From contig NZ_JBOEFY010000001.1 in NCBI RefSeq assembly GCF_050633145.1, forward strand, positions 6,297 to 70,296: a stretch of DNA of 64,000 bases, read 5' to 3'. The position numbers and the translations under genes were made by a program. Positions 50,891 to 61,161 of the stretch are shown here, in pieces; within the stretch, counting starts at the first letter, position 1; every line of letters begins with the position of its first letter. The notes under the pieces are model-generated. The model was not told the origin of the DNA, searched no databases, and saw only the letters and a program-made list of their open reading frames with translations. Source of the stretch: Kordia sp050633145. GTDB taxonomy: Bacteria; Bacteroidota; Bacteroidia; Flavobacteriales; Flavobacteriaceae.

Positions 50891-52570
50891 TTATCGGATC
50901 TTTTTTAGGTAAGTAGACGGGTTTTCACCAGTTTTAGCTTTAAATGCTCGTGAAAATGAACCGTGACTTTTATAACCGACTTCTTTGGCTATTGCTTTAA
51001 TAGTGTACATACGAAATTTCTTATCTTCCTCTAATCGAGTGAGCGTATATTGAATGCGAAGATTGTTCAAATACTCTGTAAATGTCATCTTTTTATGCGT
51101 ATTCAAAATCGTTGACAAATACGTTGTATTGGTTTCTATTTTTTTGGCGGTTGCATATAAATTATACTTTGGGTTTAAGTAGAATTCTTGCGCTTCTAAG
51201 TTTTTTAATTTAAGAAGAATTTCATCAACTGTTTTATCACTTTTTATCGACGTTTGTGATGGTGCTTTTTCTTTTTTAGGAGCAATTACTTCCGTAGATT
51301 TTTCTATTGTTGTATCTATAGTTTTCTTGTTGAATTGTCTATAAAGCAACAATCCAAACACACTAATCACAGTAATTGCAATACTTAGGAAAATGTAGAA
51401 ACGTTTTTCATCTTTTTGATGTTGTGTTTCAAACTTGTTTTTAATTTTTTCAATTTCGTATTGCGTAGCAGTTTGAAACACCGTTGCTTTGTTTTCGTTT
51501 GCTAAAATTTCTTTCTGTATTTCTGCGGACTTTTGTCTATAGCTAGATTCTTTCTCAAATTGTTTAGTGCTTTTGTATATGTTTGCTTGCAACACTAAAG
51601 CGTCATAATAATCGGTTTCTAATAGCAAATTTTTAGTATTTCGTACTTCTAAATCACTTAGTAAATTCAATGCTTGCGTAGCTTCTCCGTTTTGAAAGTG
51701 ATAATCTGCCAACAAATACATGATTTTAGAAACTTGCTTTTCATTCCCTAACTCTGTAAAAATTTCTTTAGATGCTGTTAAATTTGTGTACGCTTCAGGA
51801 AAAATTCTTTGTGCAGTTCGGTTTTTACCTTTTAATTCAAATAAGTATGCTTTTCCTTCAATATCCTTATAATAATTGGCAATAATAATTCCTTTATCAA
51901 TGTATGACATTGCAGAATCGAGCATTTTTTCAGCTTGATATGCTTTTGCTAAAAACATGTGATAGTTGATGTAATCTTCCACATAATTGATAGAATCTTT
52001 CGCAATTAAATCCTTCGTTTCTATTGTAGTAATGGCTTCTTTAAAACTTTGCTTGGCTTCTTGAAAATTGTTCAATTCCAAACTCAAAATTCCCATATTA
52101 CCATTTATATTGATCAATTGCATGGTACGATCGTTTCGCTGTGCTACATCATACACGTCTAACAATATTTCTCCCGCTTTGTATTTGTTTCCAAGTTCAA
52201 TTTCGGTGGTTGCTATAGCTATTTTTGTTTGCACATACCGTGCGCTGTCAGCATCTTTAGCTATATGTTGCAAGGCTTTATCATATTCTGACATGGCATC
52301 TTTGTAAATACCTCTACTTTGGTAAAATTCACCTAAATAAAAATGGGCTCTATAGGTATGTACAGAATCATTAAAAGTAGTTGCCTTGTGATAATATTCC
52401 ATACGAAGCTGCATCATCGTATCTGTTTCAATTCCTTGATACTTTAATACGGTTTGCTCTGCTTCATTCAATATTTTTTCAATATCAGCATTCGTGCCAG
52501 ATTGCGAAGTAGAATCCGCACAAGCGTATATTAAAAAAAACACAAGACAATATTGAAAAAAACGGTTCAT
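50891..52570 (-). CDS. TPR-transmembrane-AraC regulator (copy 3), lipoprotein-type N-terminus
   Basis: I start it at 52570 (MNRFFQYCLVFFLIYAC), a lipoprotein-like signal with YAC as lipobox. The ATG at 52579 adds three residues. The 559-residue protein has TPRs (about 40-370), one membrane helix (about 395-415) and a C-terminal AraC double HTH (about 460-558, YTIKAIAKEVGYKSHGSFSR, ENPSTYLKK). Its layout equals that of copies 1 and 2, apart from the possible lipid anchor. A GG-type peptide follows on the same strand. Confidence 0.88.
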   Translation of the reverse strand: MNRFFQYCLVFFLIYACADSTSQSGTNADIEKILNEAEQTVLKYQGIETDTMMQLRMEYYHKATTFNDSVHTYRAHFYLGEFYQSRGIYKDAMSEYDKALQHIAKDADSARYVQTKIAIATTEIELGNKYKAGEILLDVYDVAQRNDRTMQLININGNMGILSLELNNFQEAKQSFKEAITTIETKDLIAKDSINYVEDYINYHMFLAKAYQAEKMLDSAMSYIDKGIIIANYYKDIEGKAYLFELKGKNRTAQRIFPEAYTNLTASKEIFTELGNEKQVSKIMYLLADYHFQNGEATQALNLLSDLEVRNTKNLLLETDYYDALVLQANIYKSTKQFEKESSYRQKSAEIQKEILANENKATVFQTATQYEIEKIKNKFETQHQKDEKRFYIFLSIAITVISVFGLLLYRQFNKKTIDTTIEKSTEVIAPKKEKAPSQTSIKSDKTVDEILLKLKNLEAQEFYLNPKYNLYATAKKIETNTTYLSTILNTHKKMTFTEYLNNLRIQYTLTRLEEDKKFRMYTIKAIAKEVGYKSHGSFSRAFKAKTGENPSTYLKKIR

Positions 52571-52976
52571 AACGATCATTTATATCCTTGGGAAAATATA
52601 CTTTTTTAAAAAAAATGACAAAGCATTCTGTTTACTTTTTTCAAAAACCTAAAAAAACATTCTTAACAGACATCTAATTTGAAGCTAAAACAGGCTCTTT
52701 ATAAGTACTTTAACTTGGTTTAAGAGACTCAGAATACATTATAACGTGTAGATAGAGTTATCAGGGATCAAGCTGTTAGAACTAACAAAGATCAATTCAA
52801 CTATTATTAATATAATTTAATAAAAAAACGATATTTAAATACATCTTAAATATCGCTTTTTTTATTGTTTTGGTTTAATGTACTTTGAGTTGTAATGATT
52901 TGTAATTGCAATATGAATACACTTTGAATTACTGGCTAACCAATAACTAGCAACTAAAAATTAACAACCAAGAATT
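52571..52976. other. Intergenic region, no gene
   Basis: No ORF or RNA gene is supported between the regulator and purC. It contains the hairpin at 52826-52864. The segment just before purC, GGCTAACCAATAACTAGCAA and following, is low-complexity AT-rich sequence. Confidence 0.5.
52826..52864. terminator. Hairpin terminator
   Basis: CGATATTTAA and TTAAATATCG form a 10-bp stem, followed by CTTTTTTT. It lies about 110 bp past the purC stop on the minus strand, and on the plus strand it has the stronger T tract. Confidence 0.7.
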
Positions 52977-53927
52977 TTATTTTGTTAAAAAAGAAACCAC
53001 GTTCTCCTCTATTCTATCTAAAATATTGGAAACATCTGCTTTTTCAAACGTATCGCCTGTAATGTTTTCGTATAATTCAATATAACGATCGGAAACAGAG
53101 TCAATATATTCATCACTCATAAAAGGAACTTTTTGCCCTTCTAAACCTTGAAAATCATTGCTGATTAACCATTGACGCACAAATTCTTTCGATAATTGCT
53201 TCTGAGGTTCTTGCTTTGCTTGCAATTCCTCATACGTATCTGCATAGAAATAACGAGAAGAATCTGGTGTATGGATTTCGTCAATCAAAACGATTTTACC
53301 ATCTTTCGTTTTTCCGAATTCGTATTTGGTATCAACCAGAATCAAACCGCGTTCTTTAGCAATTTTTGTTCCTTCTTCAAATAATAAACGAGTATAATTT
53401 TCCAGCTGAATATAATCTTCTTCAGAAACAATTCCTTTAGCTAAAATATCTTCACGAGAAATATCTTCGTCATGTTCGCCCATTTCTGCTTTGGTTGCAG
53501 GTGTAATAATTGGTGAAGGAAATTTATCGTTTTCTACCATTCCTTCTGGCATTGCAACGCCACATAACATGCGTTTTCCTGCTTTGTATTCACGTGCAGC
53601 ATGACCAGACATATAGCCACGAATCACCATTTCTACTTTAAAAGGTTCGCAATTATGACCAATAGCAACATTTGGATCTGGTGTTGCAATCAACCAATTT
53701 GGCACCAAATGCTCAGTAGCTTTCATCATTTTTGTCGCAATCTGATTCAGGATTTGTCCTTTAAACGGAATTCCTTTCGGCATTACTACATCAAAAGCAG
53801 ACAAACGATCGGATGCAATCATTACCAAAAGATCATCGTTAATTGTATATACTTCGCGTACTTTCCCTGTGTACTTTGCAGTTTGATTCGGAAAGTTAAA
53901 ATTCGTTTCCGTAATTGTGTTACTCAT
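52977..53927 (-). CDS. purC: Phosphoribosylaminoimidazole-succinocarboxamide synthase
   Basis: This 316-residue protein is the long form of SAICAR synthase usual in Bacteroidota. The motifs GKVREVYTINDDLLVMIASD, RLSAFDVVMP and LVDTKYEFG...IDEIHTPDSSRY are those of PurC. It joins aspartate to CAIR with ATP in purine synthesis. It is transcribed alone, with no other purine gene in the window. Confidence 0.97.
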   Translation of the reverse strand: MSNTITETNFNFPNQTAKYTGKVREVYTINDDLLVMIASDRLSAFDVVMPKGIPFKGQILNQIATKMMKATEHLVPNWLIATPDPNVAIGHNCEPFKVEMVIRGYMSGHAAREYKAGKRMLCGVAMPEGMVENDKFPSPIITPATKAEMGEHDEDISREDILAKGIVSEEDYIQLENYTRLLFEEGTKIAKERGLILVDTKYEFGKTKDGKIVLIDEIHTPDSSRYFYADTYEELQAKQEPQKQLSKEFVRQWLISNDFQGLEGQKVPFMSDEYIDSVSDRYIELYENITGDTFEKADVSNILDRIEENVVSFLTK

Positions 53928-53972
53928 TGTTTTATGTAGTTGTTTGTTGTGTGTTGTTGGTTGTTAGGTTTT

Positions 53973-53990
53973 GGTCGCTTTGCTTTTTGG
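53973..53990. repeat. Single degenerate unit of the 16-bp repeat
   Basis: GGTCGCTTTGCTTTTTGG is close to the reverse complement of the AAAAAGCGAAGCGATC unit of the array at 25529. It stands upstream of purC. Confidence 0.5.
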
Positions 53991-54154
53991 GTTTTGTTGA
54001 TTTGTTTACTTTAGTAACAAATGCTTCATTTTAAAATCATAGTACTTCTCGATACTATTTTTTTTCATTTTATTACAAAAAATCACTCGAAGTGATGTTT
54101 AGCTATTTTATTTGAAACTTCTCAATACTAAATACTAACATCTCAATACTAATA

Positions 54155-55108
54155 TCAGTTCTGATGCTCAATACTCTTATACGCTTCAATTACTTTCTTT
54201 ACCAATCGGTGACGCACGACATCTTTATCGTCTAAATATATAATTCCAATTCCTTTGATGTCTTTTAATACCAATAAGGCTTCTTTTAAACCAGAAGTAA
54301 CACGTCTTGGTAAATCTATTTGTCCAGGATCACCTGTCAGCATAAACTTTGCATTTTTCCCCATACGCGTCAAAAACATTTTCATTTGCGCATGTGTTGT
54401 ATTTTGAGCTTCATCCAAAATTACAAAAGCATTATCTAGCGTTCGTCCACGCATAAACGCCATTGGCGCAATTTGAATGGTTCCATCTTCAATATATTTG
54501 GCTAATTTTTCTGGCGGAATCATATCACGTAACGCATCGTACAATGGTTGCATATACGGATCTAACTTTTCTTTTAAATCACCAGGTAAAAAACCTAAAC
54601 TTTCGCCAGCCTCTACCGCAGGACGCGTTAAAATAATACGTCTTACTTCTTTATTCTTTAAAGCTCTCACTGCTAAAGCGACTCCTGTATATGTTTTTCC
54701 TGTTCCGGCTGGACCAATAGCAAAAACCATATCATTCTTATTCATCTTATCGACCAACTTGCGTTGATTGGCAGTAATAGCTTTGATTAATTTACCATTA
54801 TGACCATGCACTAAAGTTTCGCCACTAGAAGCAGAAGTATCATAATCTTTAGAACTTTCACTTGTCAATACACGTTCAATGACATTTTCGTCAATTTTGT
54901 TGTACTTACTAAAATGCTCCATAAGCATGGTTAATCGCTTATCAAACTCTTCTAGTAGAGCTTCATCTCCGTATGCTTTTATCTTATTTCCTCTCGCTAC
55001 AATTTTAAGTTTTGGGAAGTATTTTTTTAGCGATTCTATGTTGGTATTTTGTTGACCAAAAAACTCTCTAGGACTGATCTCAGAAAGTTCAAAAATAATT
55101 TCATTCAA
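54155..55108 (-). CDS. PhoH family ATPase (PhoL/YbeZ type)
   Basis: This 317-residue protein has Walker A AIGPAGTGKTYTG and Walker B VILDEAQNTTHAQMKMFL, both typical of PhoH/PhoL. The N-terminal 100 residues carry a KH-like RNA-binding portion. PhoL proteins work with YbeY in RNA and ribosome maturation. It is divergent from the SAM hydrolase gene at 55217. Confidence 0.95.
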   Translation of the reverse strand: MNEIIFELSEISPREFFGQQNTNIESLKKYFPKLKIVARGNKIKAYGDEALLEEFDKRLTMLMEHFSKYNKIDENVIERVLTSESSKDYDTSASSGETLVHGHNGKLIKAITANQRKLVDKMNKNDMVFAIGPAGTGKTYTGVALAVRALKNKEVRRIILTRPAVEAGESLGFLPGDLKEKLDPYMQPLYDALRDMIPPEKLAKYIEDGTIQIAPMAFMRGRTLDNAFVILDEAQNTTHAQMKMFLTRMGKNAKFMLTGDPGQIDLPRRVTSGLKEALLVLKDIKGIGIIYLDDKDVVRHRLVKKVIEAYKSIEHQN

Positions 55109-55216
55109 AAGCGACTCGTATTAAAGATTAGATTTCCGTTTTGTTTTTTTAGATTTGCAAAGCAAACTTACCATTTTTTAATAGATTAAATTTAAAAAAA
55201 TATCAACAATTCGCCA

Positions 55217-56047
55217 ATGGCAATTATAACACTGACAACTGATTTTGGGGAGAAAGACCATTTTGTGGGCGCAGTTAAAGGAGCTATTTATAGTGAACTA
55301 CCCGATGTTCGCATTGTTGATATCTCGCACAGCGTAAATCCGTTTAGCATTACGGAAGCTTCGTATATCATACAAAATGCGTTTAATAGCTTTCCAAAAG
55401 GCAGTATTCATATTATCGGAATTGATTCTGAGTTGAATCCCGAAAATAAACATATTGCACTCAAATTAGATGGTCATTTTTTCGTTTGTGCCGATAACGG
55501 AATCATGAGTTTAATTGCTTCTGAGATTGTTCCTGAAAAGATTGTAGAAATAAATATTCACGATCGTATTGAAACAAATTTCCCTGTATTGGACGTATTT
55601 GTTCAAGTTGCTTGTCATATTGCACGCGGTGGAACACTAGAAGTTATTGGAAAAACGATTCAAGAAATTAAATATTTAACAGGCATCAAACCTGTTGTAA
55701 ATAACGATGATTCGCAAATTATTGGAAATGTAATTTATATTGACAATTACGGAAATGTAGTGACCAATATTACTCGAAAACTCTTTAAAGATGTTGGAAA
55801 AGGACGGAATTTTGAGATTTCGGCACGTAATTACAAGTTTAAAACCATTCACGAGTGCTATAGCGATGCTATTAATTTTAATTTAGAAAGACACAAACGT
55901 GAAGAAGATGGTAAAAAGCTAGCACTATTTAATTCGGCAAACTTTATAGAGTTGGCCATTTACAAAAGTAATCCGCAAACGGTTGGAAGTGCTTCTACCC
56001 TTTTCGGCTTGCGATTTAGAGATACTATAACGATTAATTTTATATAG
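55217..56047 (+). CDS. S-adenosylmethionine hydroxide adenosyltransferase (DUF62 family)
   Basis: This 276-residue protein begins IITLTTDFGEKDHFVGAVKG and has VDISHSVNPFSI and the late FGLRFRD segment, the signature of the SAM hydroxide adenosyltransferase/SalL (DUF62) family. It splits S-adenosylmethionine with water into adenosine and methionine. The genes that follow are compactly spaced, so it likely heads an operon with the monooxygenase-like protein. Confidence 0.94.
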   Translation: MAIITLTTDFGEKDHFVGAVKGAIYSELPDVRIVDISHSVNPFSITEASYIIQNAFNSFPKGSIHIIGIDSELNPENKHIALKLDGHFFVCADNGIMSLIASEIVPEKIVEINIHDRIETNFPVLDVFVQVACHIARGGTLEVIGKTIQEIKYLTGIKPVVNNDDSQIIGNVIYIDNYGNVVTNITRKLFKDVGKGRNFEISARNYKFKTIHECYSDAINFNLERHKREEDGKKLALFNSANFIELAIYKSNPQTVGSASTLFGLRFRDTITINFI

Positions 56048-56050
56048 TTT

Positions 56051-56347
56051 ATGTTTGTACGCATAGTAAAGATGAGTTTTCACTCAAAATACATTCCTGA
56101 TTTTTTGGCGATGTTTGAAGAAAAAAAACAGTCAATCAAAGATCGTGAAGGATGTGAGTTTTTAGAGTTGTATCAGGATAAAAACAATCCTGAAATTTTC
56201 TTTACGTATAGTCATTGGAAACACGTAGATAATTTGGAAGCGTATCGAAATTCTGAATTATTTAAAAATGTGTGGAAGCAAACCAAAGCCATGTTTAACG
56301 ACAAACCATATGCGTGGAGTGTTGATAAATTAGTGAGTTTATCCTAA
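56051..56347 (+). CDS. Antibiotic biosynthesis monooxygenase-like (ABM) domain protein
   Basis: This 98-residue dimeric alpha-beta barrel protein has FVRIVKMSFHSKYIPDFLAM, CEFLELYQDK and FFTYSHWKHVDNLEAYRNS, typical of the ABM fold. Some members are quinol monooxygenases, others haem-degrading. No pathway partner is apparent. It lies 3 bp after the SAM hydrolase gene. Confidence 0.88.
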   Translation: MFVRIVKMSFHSKYIPDFLAMFEEKKQSIKDREGCEFLELYQDKNNPEIFFTYSHWKHVDNLEAYRNSELFKNVWKQTKAMFNDKPYAWSVDKLVSLS

Positions 56348-56415
56348 ATTAAAAATACTAGAACTAAGAACCAAACGTTACATTCATAGATTCTAAAAAA
56401 CATAGTAAGCAATAC

Positions 56416-57231
56416 ATGTTAAGATCATTATATTACAGCTTATCGCCCAAACAACGATTACTACTGAGAAAAGTAGTATATGCGCCTATTGATCTTTTTA
56501 GAAAACGCCACGAACTCGAACCTCCTAAAGGATATGTATACACAGGTCCTGGAAATTATATAGAAATAGGGAAACTTTTCTTTGCCTATTTTAAAGACTA
56601 CGGACACATTCAACCAAACAGTCGAATTTTGGATATAGGTTCAGGAATTGGTCGTATGGCAATTCCGTTTACAACGTTTTTAAATGAAGAAGGAAGCTAC
56701 AAAGGTTTTGATGTGGTAGCTCAAGGTGTCGATTGGTGTACGGAACATATTACGAGTAAATATCCAAACTTTGTCTTTACGCATACGCCGCTAAAAAATG
56801 ATTTATACAATTTAAATACGAATGAAGAAGCCAAAGATTTTACGTTTCCGTATGAAGCTTCAAGTTTCGATTTTGCCTTCTTAACATCTGTGTTTACACA
56901 CATGATGCCTGAAGATGTATTGCATTATTTAGCAGAAATTAATCGTGTGTTAGACACGGAAAAAATATGTTTGACAACCTTCTTTATTTTGGATGAAACG
57001 TCTCGCAAACACATGACATCAAGCAAAATGAACTTTAAAGTAGATCGTGGCAATTATGCTTTGATGGACGAAAAAGTAAAAGAAGCCAATGTTGCTTTTG
57101 ACAAAGACTATATTTTTGCACAATTTGAAGCTAAAGGCTTTGAAATTGCCAACTATTTTCCAGGCGAATGGTCAGGAAGAACTGAAAACACCTTATCATA
57201 TCAAGATATAATTGTATTAAAAAAGAACTAA
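56416..57231 (+). CDS. Class I SAM-dependent methyltransferase
   Basis: This 271-residue protein carries the SAM-binding motif ILDIGSGIGRMA and later FDFAFLTSVFTHMMPEDV (motifs post I and II). It belongs to the methyltransf_25-like group. The substrate is not identifiable. It ends directly before gldF with no gap, and may be translated on the same transcript. Confidence 0.9.
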   Translation: MLRSLYYSLSPKQRLLLRKVVYAPIDLFRKRHELEPPKGYVYTGPGNYIEIGKLFFAYFKDYGHIQPNSRILDIGSGIGRMAIPFTTFLNEEGSYKGFDVVAQGVDWCTEHITSKYPNFVFTHTPLKNDLYNLNTNEEAKDFTFPYEASSFDFAFLTSVFTHMMPEDVLHYLAEINRVLDTEKICLTTFFILDETSRKHMTSSKMNFKVDRGNYALMDEKVKEANVAFDKDYIFAQFEAKGFEIANYFPGEWSGRTENTLSYQDIIVLKKN

Positions 57232-57957
57232 ATGTTAGCCATACTCAGAAAAGAAATCAATTCCTTTTTTTCCTCCTCTATAGGATATTTGGTGATTGCC
57301 TTATTTTTAATTCTCAACGGATTATTTTTATGGTTTTTTAAAAGTGAATTCAATGTTTTTAATTACGGATTCGCAGACTTAACACCATTTTTCACCTTAG
57401 CACCTTGGATTCTTATCTTTTTAATTCCTGCCATTACTATGCGTAGCTTTTCGGAAGAAAAACGTTTGGGAACGCTTGAATTATTATTGACAAAACCAAT
57501 TTCTGGTTGGCAAATTGTACTTGGAAAATACTTTGGATCGTTTGTATTGATCTTACTTGCGCTAATTCCGACACTTTTATACGTCTATACAGTTTGGAGT
57601 CTAGGAAATCCTGAAGGGAATTTGGATGTTGGTAGTACGCTTGGCTCTTACTTCGGATTACTATTCTTAATTGCTGCCTACACAAGTATTGGTGTATTTA
57701 CATCGACGCTTTCGCAAAATCAAATTGTAGCGTTTATCGCAGCCGTTTTTATCTGTTTTGTGATGTATTTTGGCTTTGAAGGAATCGCGAATGCGGATGT
57801 TTTCGGAGACCTGAATCCTACGATTGAAAAATTTGGAATGAAACGCCACTTTGATAGCATTGCGCGCGGTGTCATTGATACAAGAGATGTTATTTACTTT
57901 GTAAGTGTCACCATTTTCTTTTTATTCTTAACTGTAGTACAACTAAAAAAACGATAA
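57232..57957 (+). CDS. gldF: Gliding motility ABC transporter permease GldF
   Basis: This 241-residue protein has six membrane helices, with FFSSSIGYLVIALFLILNG at the N-terminus and MRSFSEEKRLGTLELLLTKP, which are ABC-2 permease features. In Flavobacterium johnsoniae GldF, GldG and the ATPase GldA form an ABC complex needed for gliding. gldG begins two bases after the stop. gldA is not in the window, as is usual in this group. Confidence 0.93.
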   Translation: MLAILRKEINSFFSSSIGYLVIALFLILNGLFLWFFKSEFNVFNYGFADLTPFFTLAPWILIFLIPAITMRSFSEEKRLGTLELLLTKPISGWQIVLGKYFGSFVLILLALIPTLLYVYTVWSLGNPEGNLDVGSTLGSYFGLLFLIAAYTSIGVFTSTLSQNQIVAFIAAVFICFVMYFGFEGIANADVFGDLNPTIEKFGMKRHFDSIARGVIDTRDVIYFVSVTIFFLFLTVVQLKKR

Positions 57958-57959
57958 GC

Positions 57960-59615
57960 TTGAAAAAAGAACTCCATATAAGCGTTAAAATAGGTTTGGT
58001 CCTTATCGGATTAATCATTCTAAACGCCATTGCAAGTAGCGTATTTACACGTTTTGACTTAACACAAGACAAACGCTACACCTTATCTGAAGCTGCTAAA
58101 AACACCGTTACAACTATAAAATCTCCTGTAACAATTACCGTTTTTTTAAAAGGTGATTTACCAACAGAATACAAACGTTTGGCAGACGAAACTGTGCAAT
58201 TATTGGAAGAGTTTTCAGCATACAATGATCATATAGAGTATGCTTTTGTTGATCCGATCAAAGATAATGCGATTGAGTTTTTGACAAAAAATGAAATGCA
58301 ACCTAGATACATTACAGAAGAAGCTGCCAATAAAGTATCACGAGAAGTCGCATATCCATGGGCAATTGTACAATACGAAAATAAAACTGTCAAGGTTTCT
58401 CTTTACAAAAACAATTTAGCAAATTCTGATGAAGAAAAAATAGCAAGTTCGGTTCAGCATTTAGAATATGCATTTGCAGATGCATTTAGTAAATTAACCA
58501 TCATAGAAAGGCAAAGAGTCGCTATTTTAAGAGGTCATGGAGAATTAGATGATATTTATATTTACGGTTTTCAGAAAGCACTTGTAGAATATTATAACTT
58601 GGCTGCTTTTGACATGACAGCCTTTTCAGATGATCCTGAAAGAACATTAAAGAATTTAGAACGTTTTGACTTAGTGGTCGTTCCCAAACCAACAAAGAAA
58701 TTTTCAGATCAAGATAAATACATTTTAGATCAATATACCATGCGCGGTGGAAAGTCGTTATGGTTGGTAGAAACAGCACAAGCAGAATTGGATAGTATCC
58801 GTCAAAAAGGAAAAACATTAGCATTCCCAAGGGATTTAGGTTTACAAGATTTCTTTTTTAACTACGGAATCCGCGTCAATCCTAAGTTAGTAAATGATAT
58901 TCAATGTGCAGCTATCGGAATGGAATTTGGAGAAGGAAACAATGCGCAGTATTTACCTGTACAATGGCGTTACAATCCATTAGCACAAGCTACTGAAAAG
59001 CACCCAATAACAGACAATACCAACTTAGTACGCTTTGAGTTTGCCAATCAAATTGATCTTTTAAAAAAAGGGCCTAAAAAAACAGTGTTACTTAAAAGTT
59101 CTCCGCTATCAAAATTGGAAGGTATTCCAAAAGAAGTTTCACTTAATATCATAGAAAACGAACCAACACCTGATACTTATCAAGGAAAAGGCAATCAAAA
59201 TTTAGCCGTTTTATTGGAAGGTACGTTTGAATCCATGTATAAAAATCGGATCAAACCATTTGAATTAACAGACGCTAAAAATCAAGGTGAATCAAAAATG
59301 TTAGTAATTGCCGATGGCGATGTTGTTAAAAATCAAGTTTCGCGCGGACAACCTCAAGAGTTGGGTTACGATATCATTACAAAACGTCAATATGGGAACA
59401 AAGAATTCCTGTTAAATTCGGTAAATTACCTCTTAGACAACAACGGACTTATAAACATTCGTTCCAAAGAATTAAAATTAGCATTCCTAGATAGTGAGAA
59501 AGTAATTGATGAAAAAGCATACTGGCAATGGATAAACATTGGCTTTCCTCTTGCCCTGCTCGCAATTTTCGGCTTTATTTTTACATATATACGCAAGCGT
59601 AAATTTGCGAAGTAG
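57960..59615 (+). CDS. gldG: Gliding motility ABC transporter auxiliary protein GldG
   Basis: The gene starts with TTG at 57960 and encodes 551 residues. It has an N-terminal membrane helix (about 11-31), a large periplasmic ABC_transp_aux-type region beginning FDLTQDKRYTLSEAAKNT, and a C-terminal membrane helix (about 525-547). It works with GldF and GldA in gliding motility. The order gldF-gldG-dnaN is common in Flavobacteriaceae. Confidence 0.93.
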   Translation: MKKELHISVKIGLVLIGLIILNAIASSVFTRFDLTQDKRYTLSEAAKNTVTTIKSPVTITVFLKGDLPTEYKRLADETVQLLEEFSAYNDHIEYAFVDPIKDNAIEFLTKNEMQPRYITEEAANKVSREVAYPWAIVQYENKTVKVSLYKNNLANSDEEKIASSVQHLEYAFADAFSKLTIIERQRVAILRGHGELDDIYIYGFQKALVEYYNLAAFDMTAFSDDPERTLKNLERFDLVVVPKPTKKFSDQDKYILDQYTMRGGKSLWLVETAQAELDSIRQKGKTLAFPRDLGLQDFFFNYGIRVNPKLVNDIQCAAIGMEFGEGNNAQYLPVQWRYNPLAQATEKHPITDNTNLVRFEFANQIDLLKKGPKKTVLLKSSPLSKLEGIPKEVSLNIIENEPTPDTYQGKGNQNLAVLLEGTFESMYKNRIKPFELTDAKNQGESKMLVIADGDVVKNQVSRGQPQELGYDIITKRQYGNKEFLLNSVNYLLDNNGLINIRSKELKLAFLDSEKVIDEKAYWQWINIGFPLALLAIFGFIFTYIRKRKFAK

Positions 59616-59655
59616 TTTGTTAATAAGTTTCCTTTCTTTACAACGACATTTAAGA

Positions 59656-59663
59656 TATATTTG
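59656..59663 (+). promoter_or_regulatory. Candidate -7 element of dnaN
   Basis: TATATTTG matches the Bacteroidota -7 consensus TAnnTTTG, about 105 bp before the dnaN start. The -33 region (TTTAC near 59637) is only a weak match. Confidence 0.4.
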
Positions 59664-59767
59664 TAGGAATATAACAATGTGATTCTTTTCGCATGAATTT
59701 AGCGCTTAAAAGCTATGTAATTTGACTGGGAAGAATTATTTTTGAACATTAAATAGAACACAAACAC

Positions 59768-60886
59768 ATGAAATTTATTGTATCAAGTACATATTTATTA
59801 AAGCAACTTCAAGTTTTAGGAGGCGTGATTAATAATAGTAACACTTTACCTATTTTAGACAATTTCCTTTTTCAATTGAACGAAAATGAATTGAAAGTAT
59901 CTGCTTCCGATTTAGAAACTACGATGTCGTCAGTTTTAACGGTAGAATCAGACAGTACGGGAAATATTGCAGTTCCTGCAAAGTTATTATTAGATACTTT
60001 AAAAACATTTCCAGAGCAACCATTAACGTTTGTTGTGGAAGATAATAATACGGTTGAAATTAGCTCTAATCACGGTAAATATGCATTAGCGTATGCAGAT
60101 GGAGACGAGTTTCCTGCTTCTGTAGAATTGAAAGAGCCAAGTTCAACAACTATTGACGGACATGTATTGGCAACTGCAATTAGCAAAACAATATTTGCTT
60201 CTGGAAACGATGATTTACGTCCTGTAATGAGTGGTGTATTTTTCCAGTTTTCACCAGAAAATTTAACGTTTGTTGCAACTGATGCACACAAATTGGTAAA
60301 ATACCAACGTACAGACTTAAGCGCTTCGCAAGTAGCAGAATTTATCATGCCAAAGAAACCGTTGAACCTTTTGAAAGGAATTTTAGGCGGAAGCGAAGAT
60401 GAAGTATTGATTGAGTATAACGATAGCAATGCAAAGTTTACGTTTGATAATACAGTATTGGTTTGTCGTTTGATTGATGGAAAATATCCTAACTACGAAG
60501 CGGTAATTCCAAAAGAGAACCCAAATAAATTAGAGATTAACAGAAATCAGTTTTTAAACTCTGTGCGTCGTGTGAGTATCTTTTCAAACAAAACAACACA
60601 TCAAATTCGTTTGAAAATTGCTGGTGCAGAATTGAATATTTCTGCCGAAGATATCGATTACTCAAACAAAGCCGAAGAGCGTTTAACATGTGATTACCAA
60701 GGTGACGACATGCAAATTGGCTTCAATTCACGTTTCTTAACTGAAATGATTAACAACTTAGGTTCGGACGATGTTTCCTTAGAAATGTCTTTACCAAACA
60801 GAGCTGGAATCCTTACACCAATTGATGGTTTGGAAGAAGGCGAACACATTACGATGTTGGTAATGCCAGTGATGTTGAACAATTAG
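59768..60886 (+). CDS. dnaN: DNA polymerase III beta subunit (sliding clamp)
   Basis: This 372-residue protein has MKFIVSSTYLLKQLQVLGGV, LDTLKTFPEQPLTFV and the C-terminal VMPVMLNN. Three similar clamp domains of about 120 residues each are evident. It encircles DNA and tethers polymerase. A terminator at 60961 follows. Confidence 0.97.
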   Translation: MKFIVSSTYLLKQLQVLGGVINNSNTLPILDNFLFQLNENELKVSASDLETTMSSVLTVESDSTGNIAVPAKLLLDTLKTFPEQPLTFVVEDNNTVEISSNHGKYALAYADGDEFPASVELKEPSSTTIDGHVLATAISKTIFASGNDDLRPVMSGVFFQFSPENLTFVATDAHKLVKYQRTDLSASQVAEFIMPKKPLNLLKGILGGSEDEVLIEYNDSNAKFTFDNTVLVCRLIDGKYPNYEAVIPKENPNKLEINRNQFLNSVRRVSIFSNKTTHQIRLKIAGAELNISAEDIDYSNKAEERLTCDYQGDDMQIGFNSRFLTEMINNLGSDDVSLEMSLPNRAGILTPIDGLEEGEHITMLVMPVMLNN

Positions 60887-60891
60887 ATGCT

Positions 60892-60910
60892 GGGTCGCTT
60901 CGCTTTTAGC
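60892..60910. repeat. Single degenerate unit of the 16-bp repeat
   Basis: GGGTCGCTTCGCTTTTAGC resembles the reverse complement of the repeat unit at 25529. It directly follows the dnaN stop. Confidence 0.5.
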
Positions 60911-60960
60911 TATTAGCCTTTGGGCGTTAGTGTAAACTCATTTCTTAATTAAAATATATA

Positions 60961-60998
60961 AAATCCGTTATGCAAATTGTGTAACGGATTTCTCTTTT
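60961..60998 (+). terminator. Intrinsic terminator of dnaN
   Basis: AAATCCGTTA and TAACGGATTT form a 10-bp stem followed by T-rich sequence. Confidence 0.85.
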
Positions 60999-61161
60999 GT
61001 ATGAAGATTAAAAACACAACTACTTTCATGGTAATTTTATAAGTTATAGAAAACATTTGTCACTTTTGTCACTAAGTTTTAACAGATTTTCGTGTTATTT
61101 TAGAAGCGATACTATGTCATAGTACAAAACGTTATTCACATTATTTGTAAGTTTGCAGCCT

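Noticed and set aside
52571..52976. Possible tRNA or small RNA upstream of purC
   Set aside because: No cloverleaf or conserved tRNA arm could be found. Only a terminator-type hairpin is visible.
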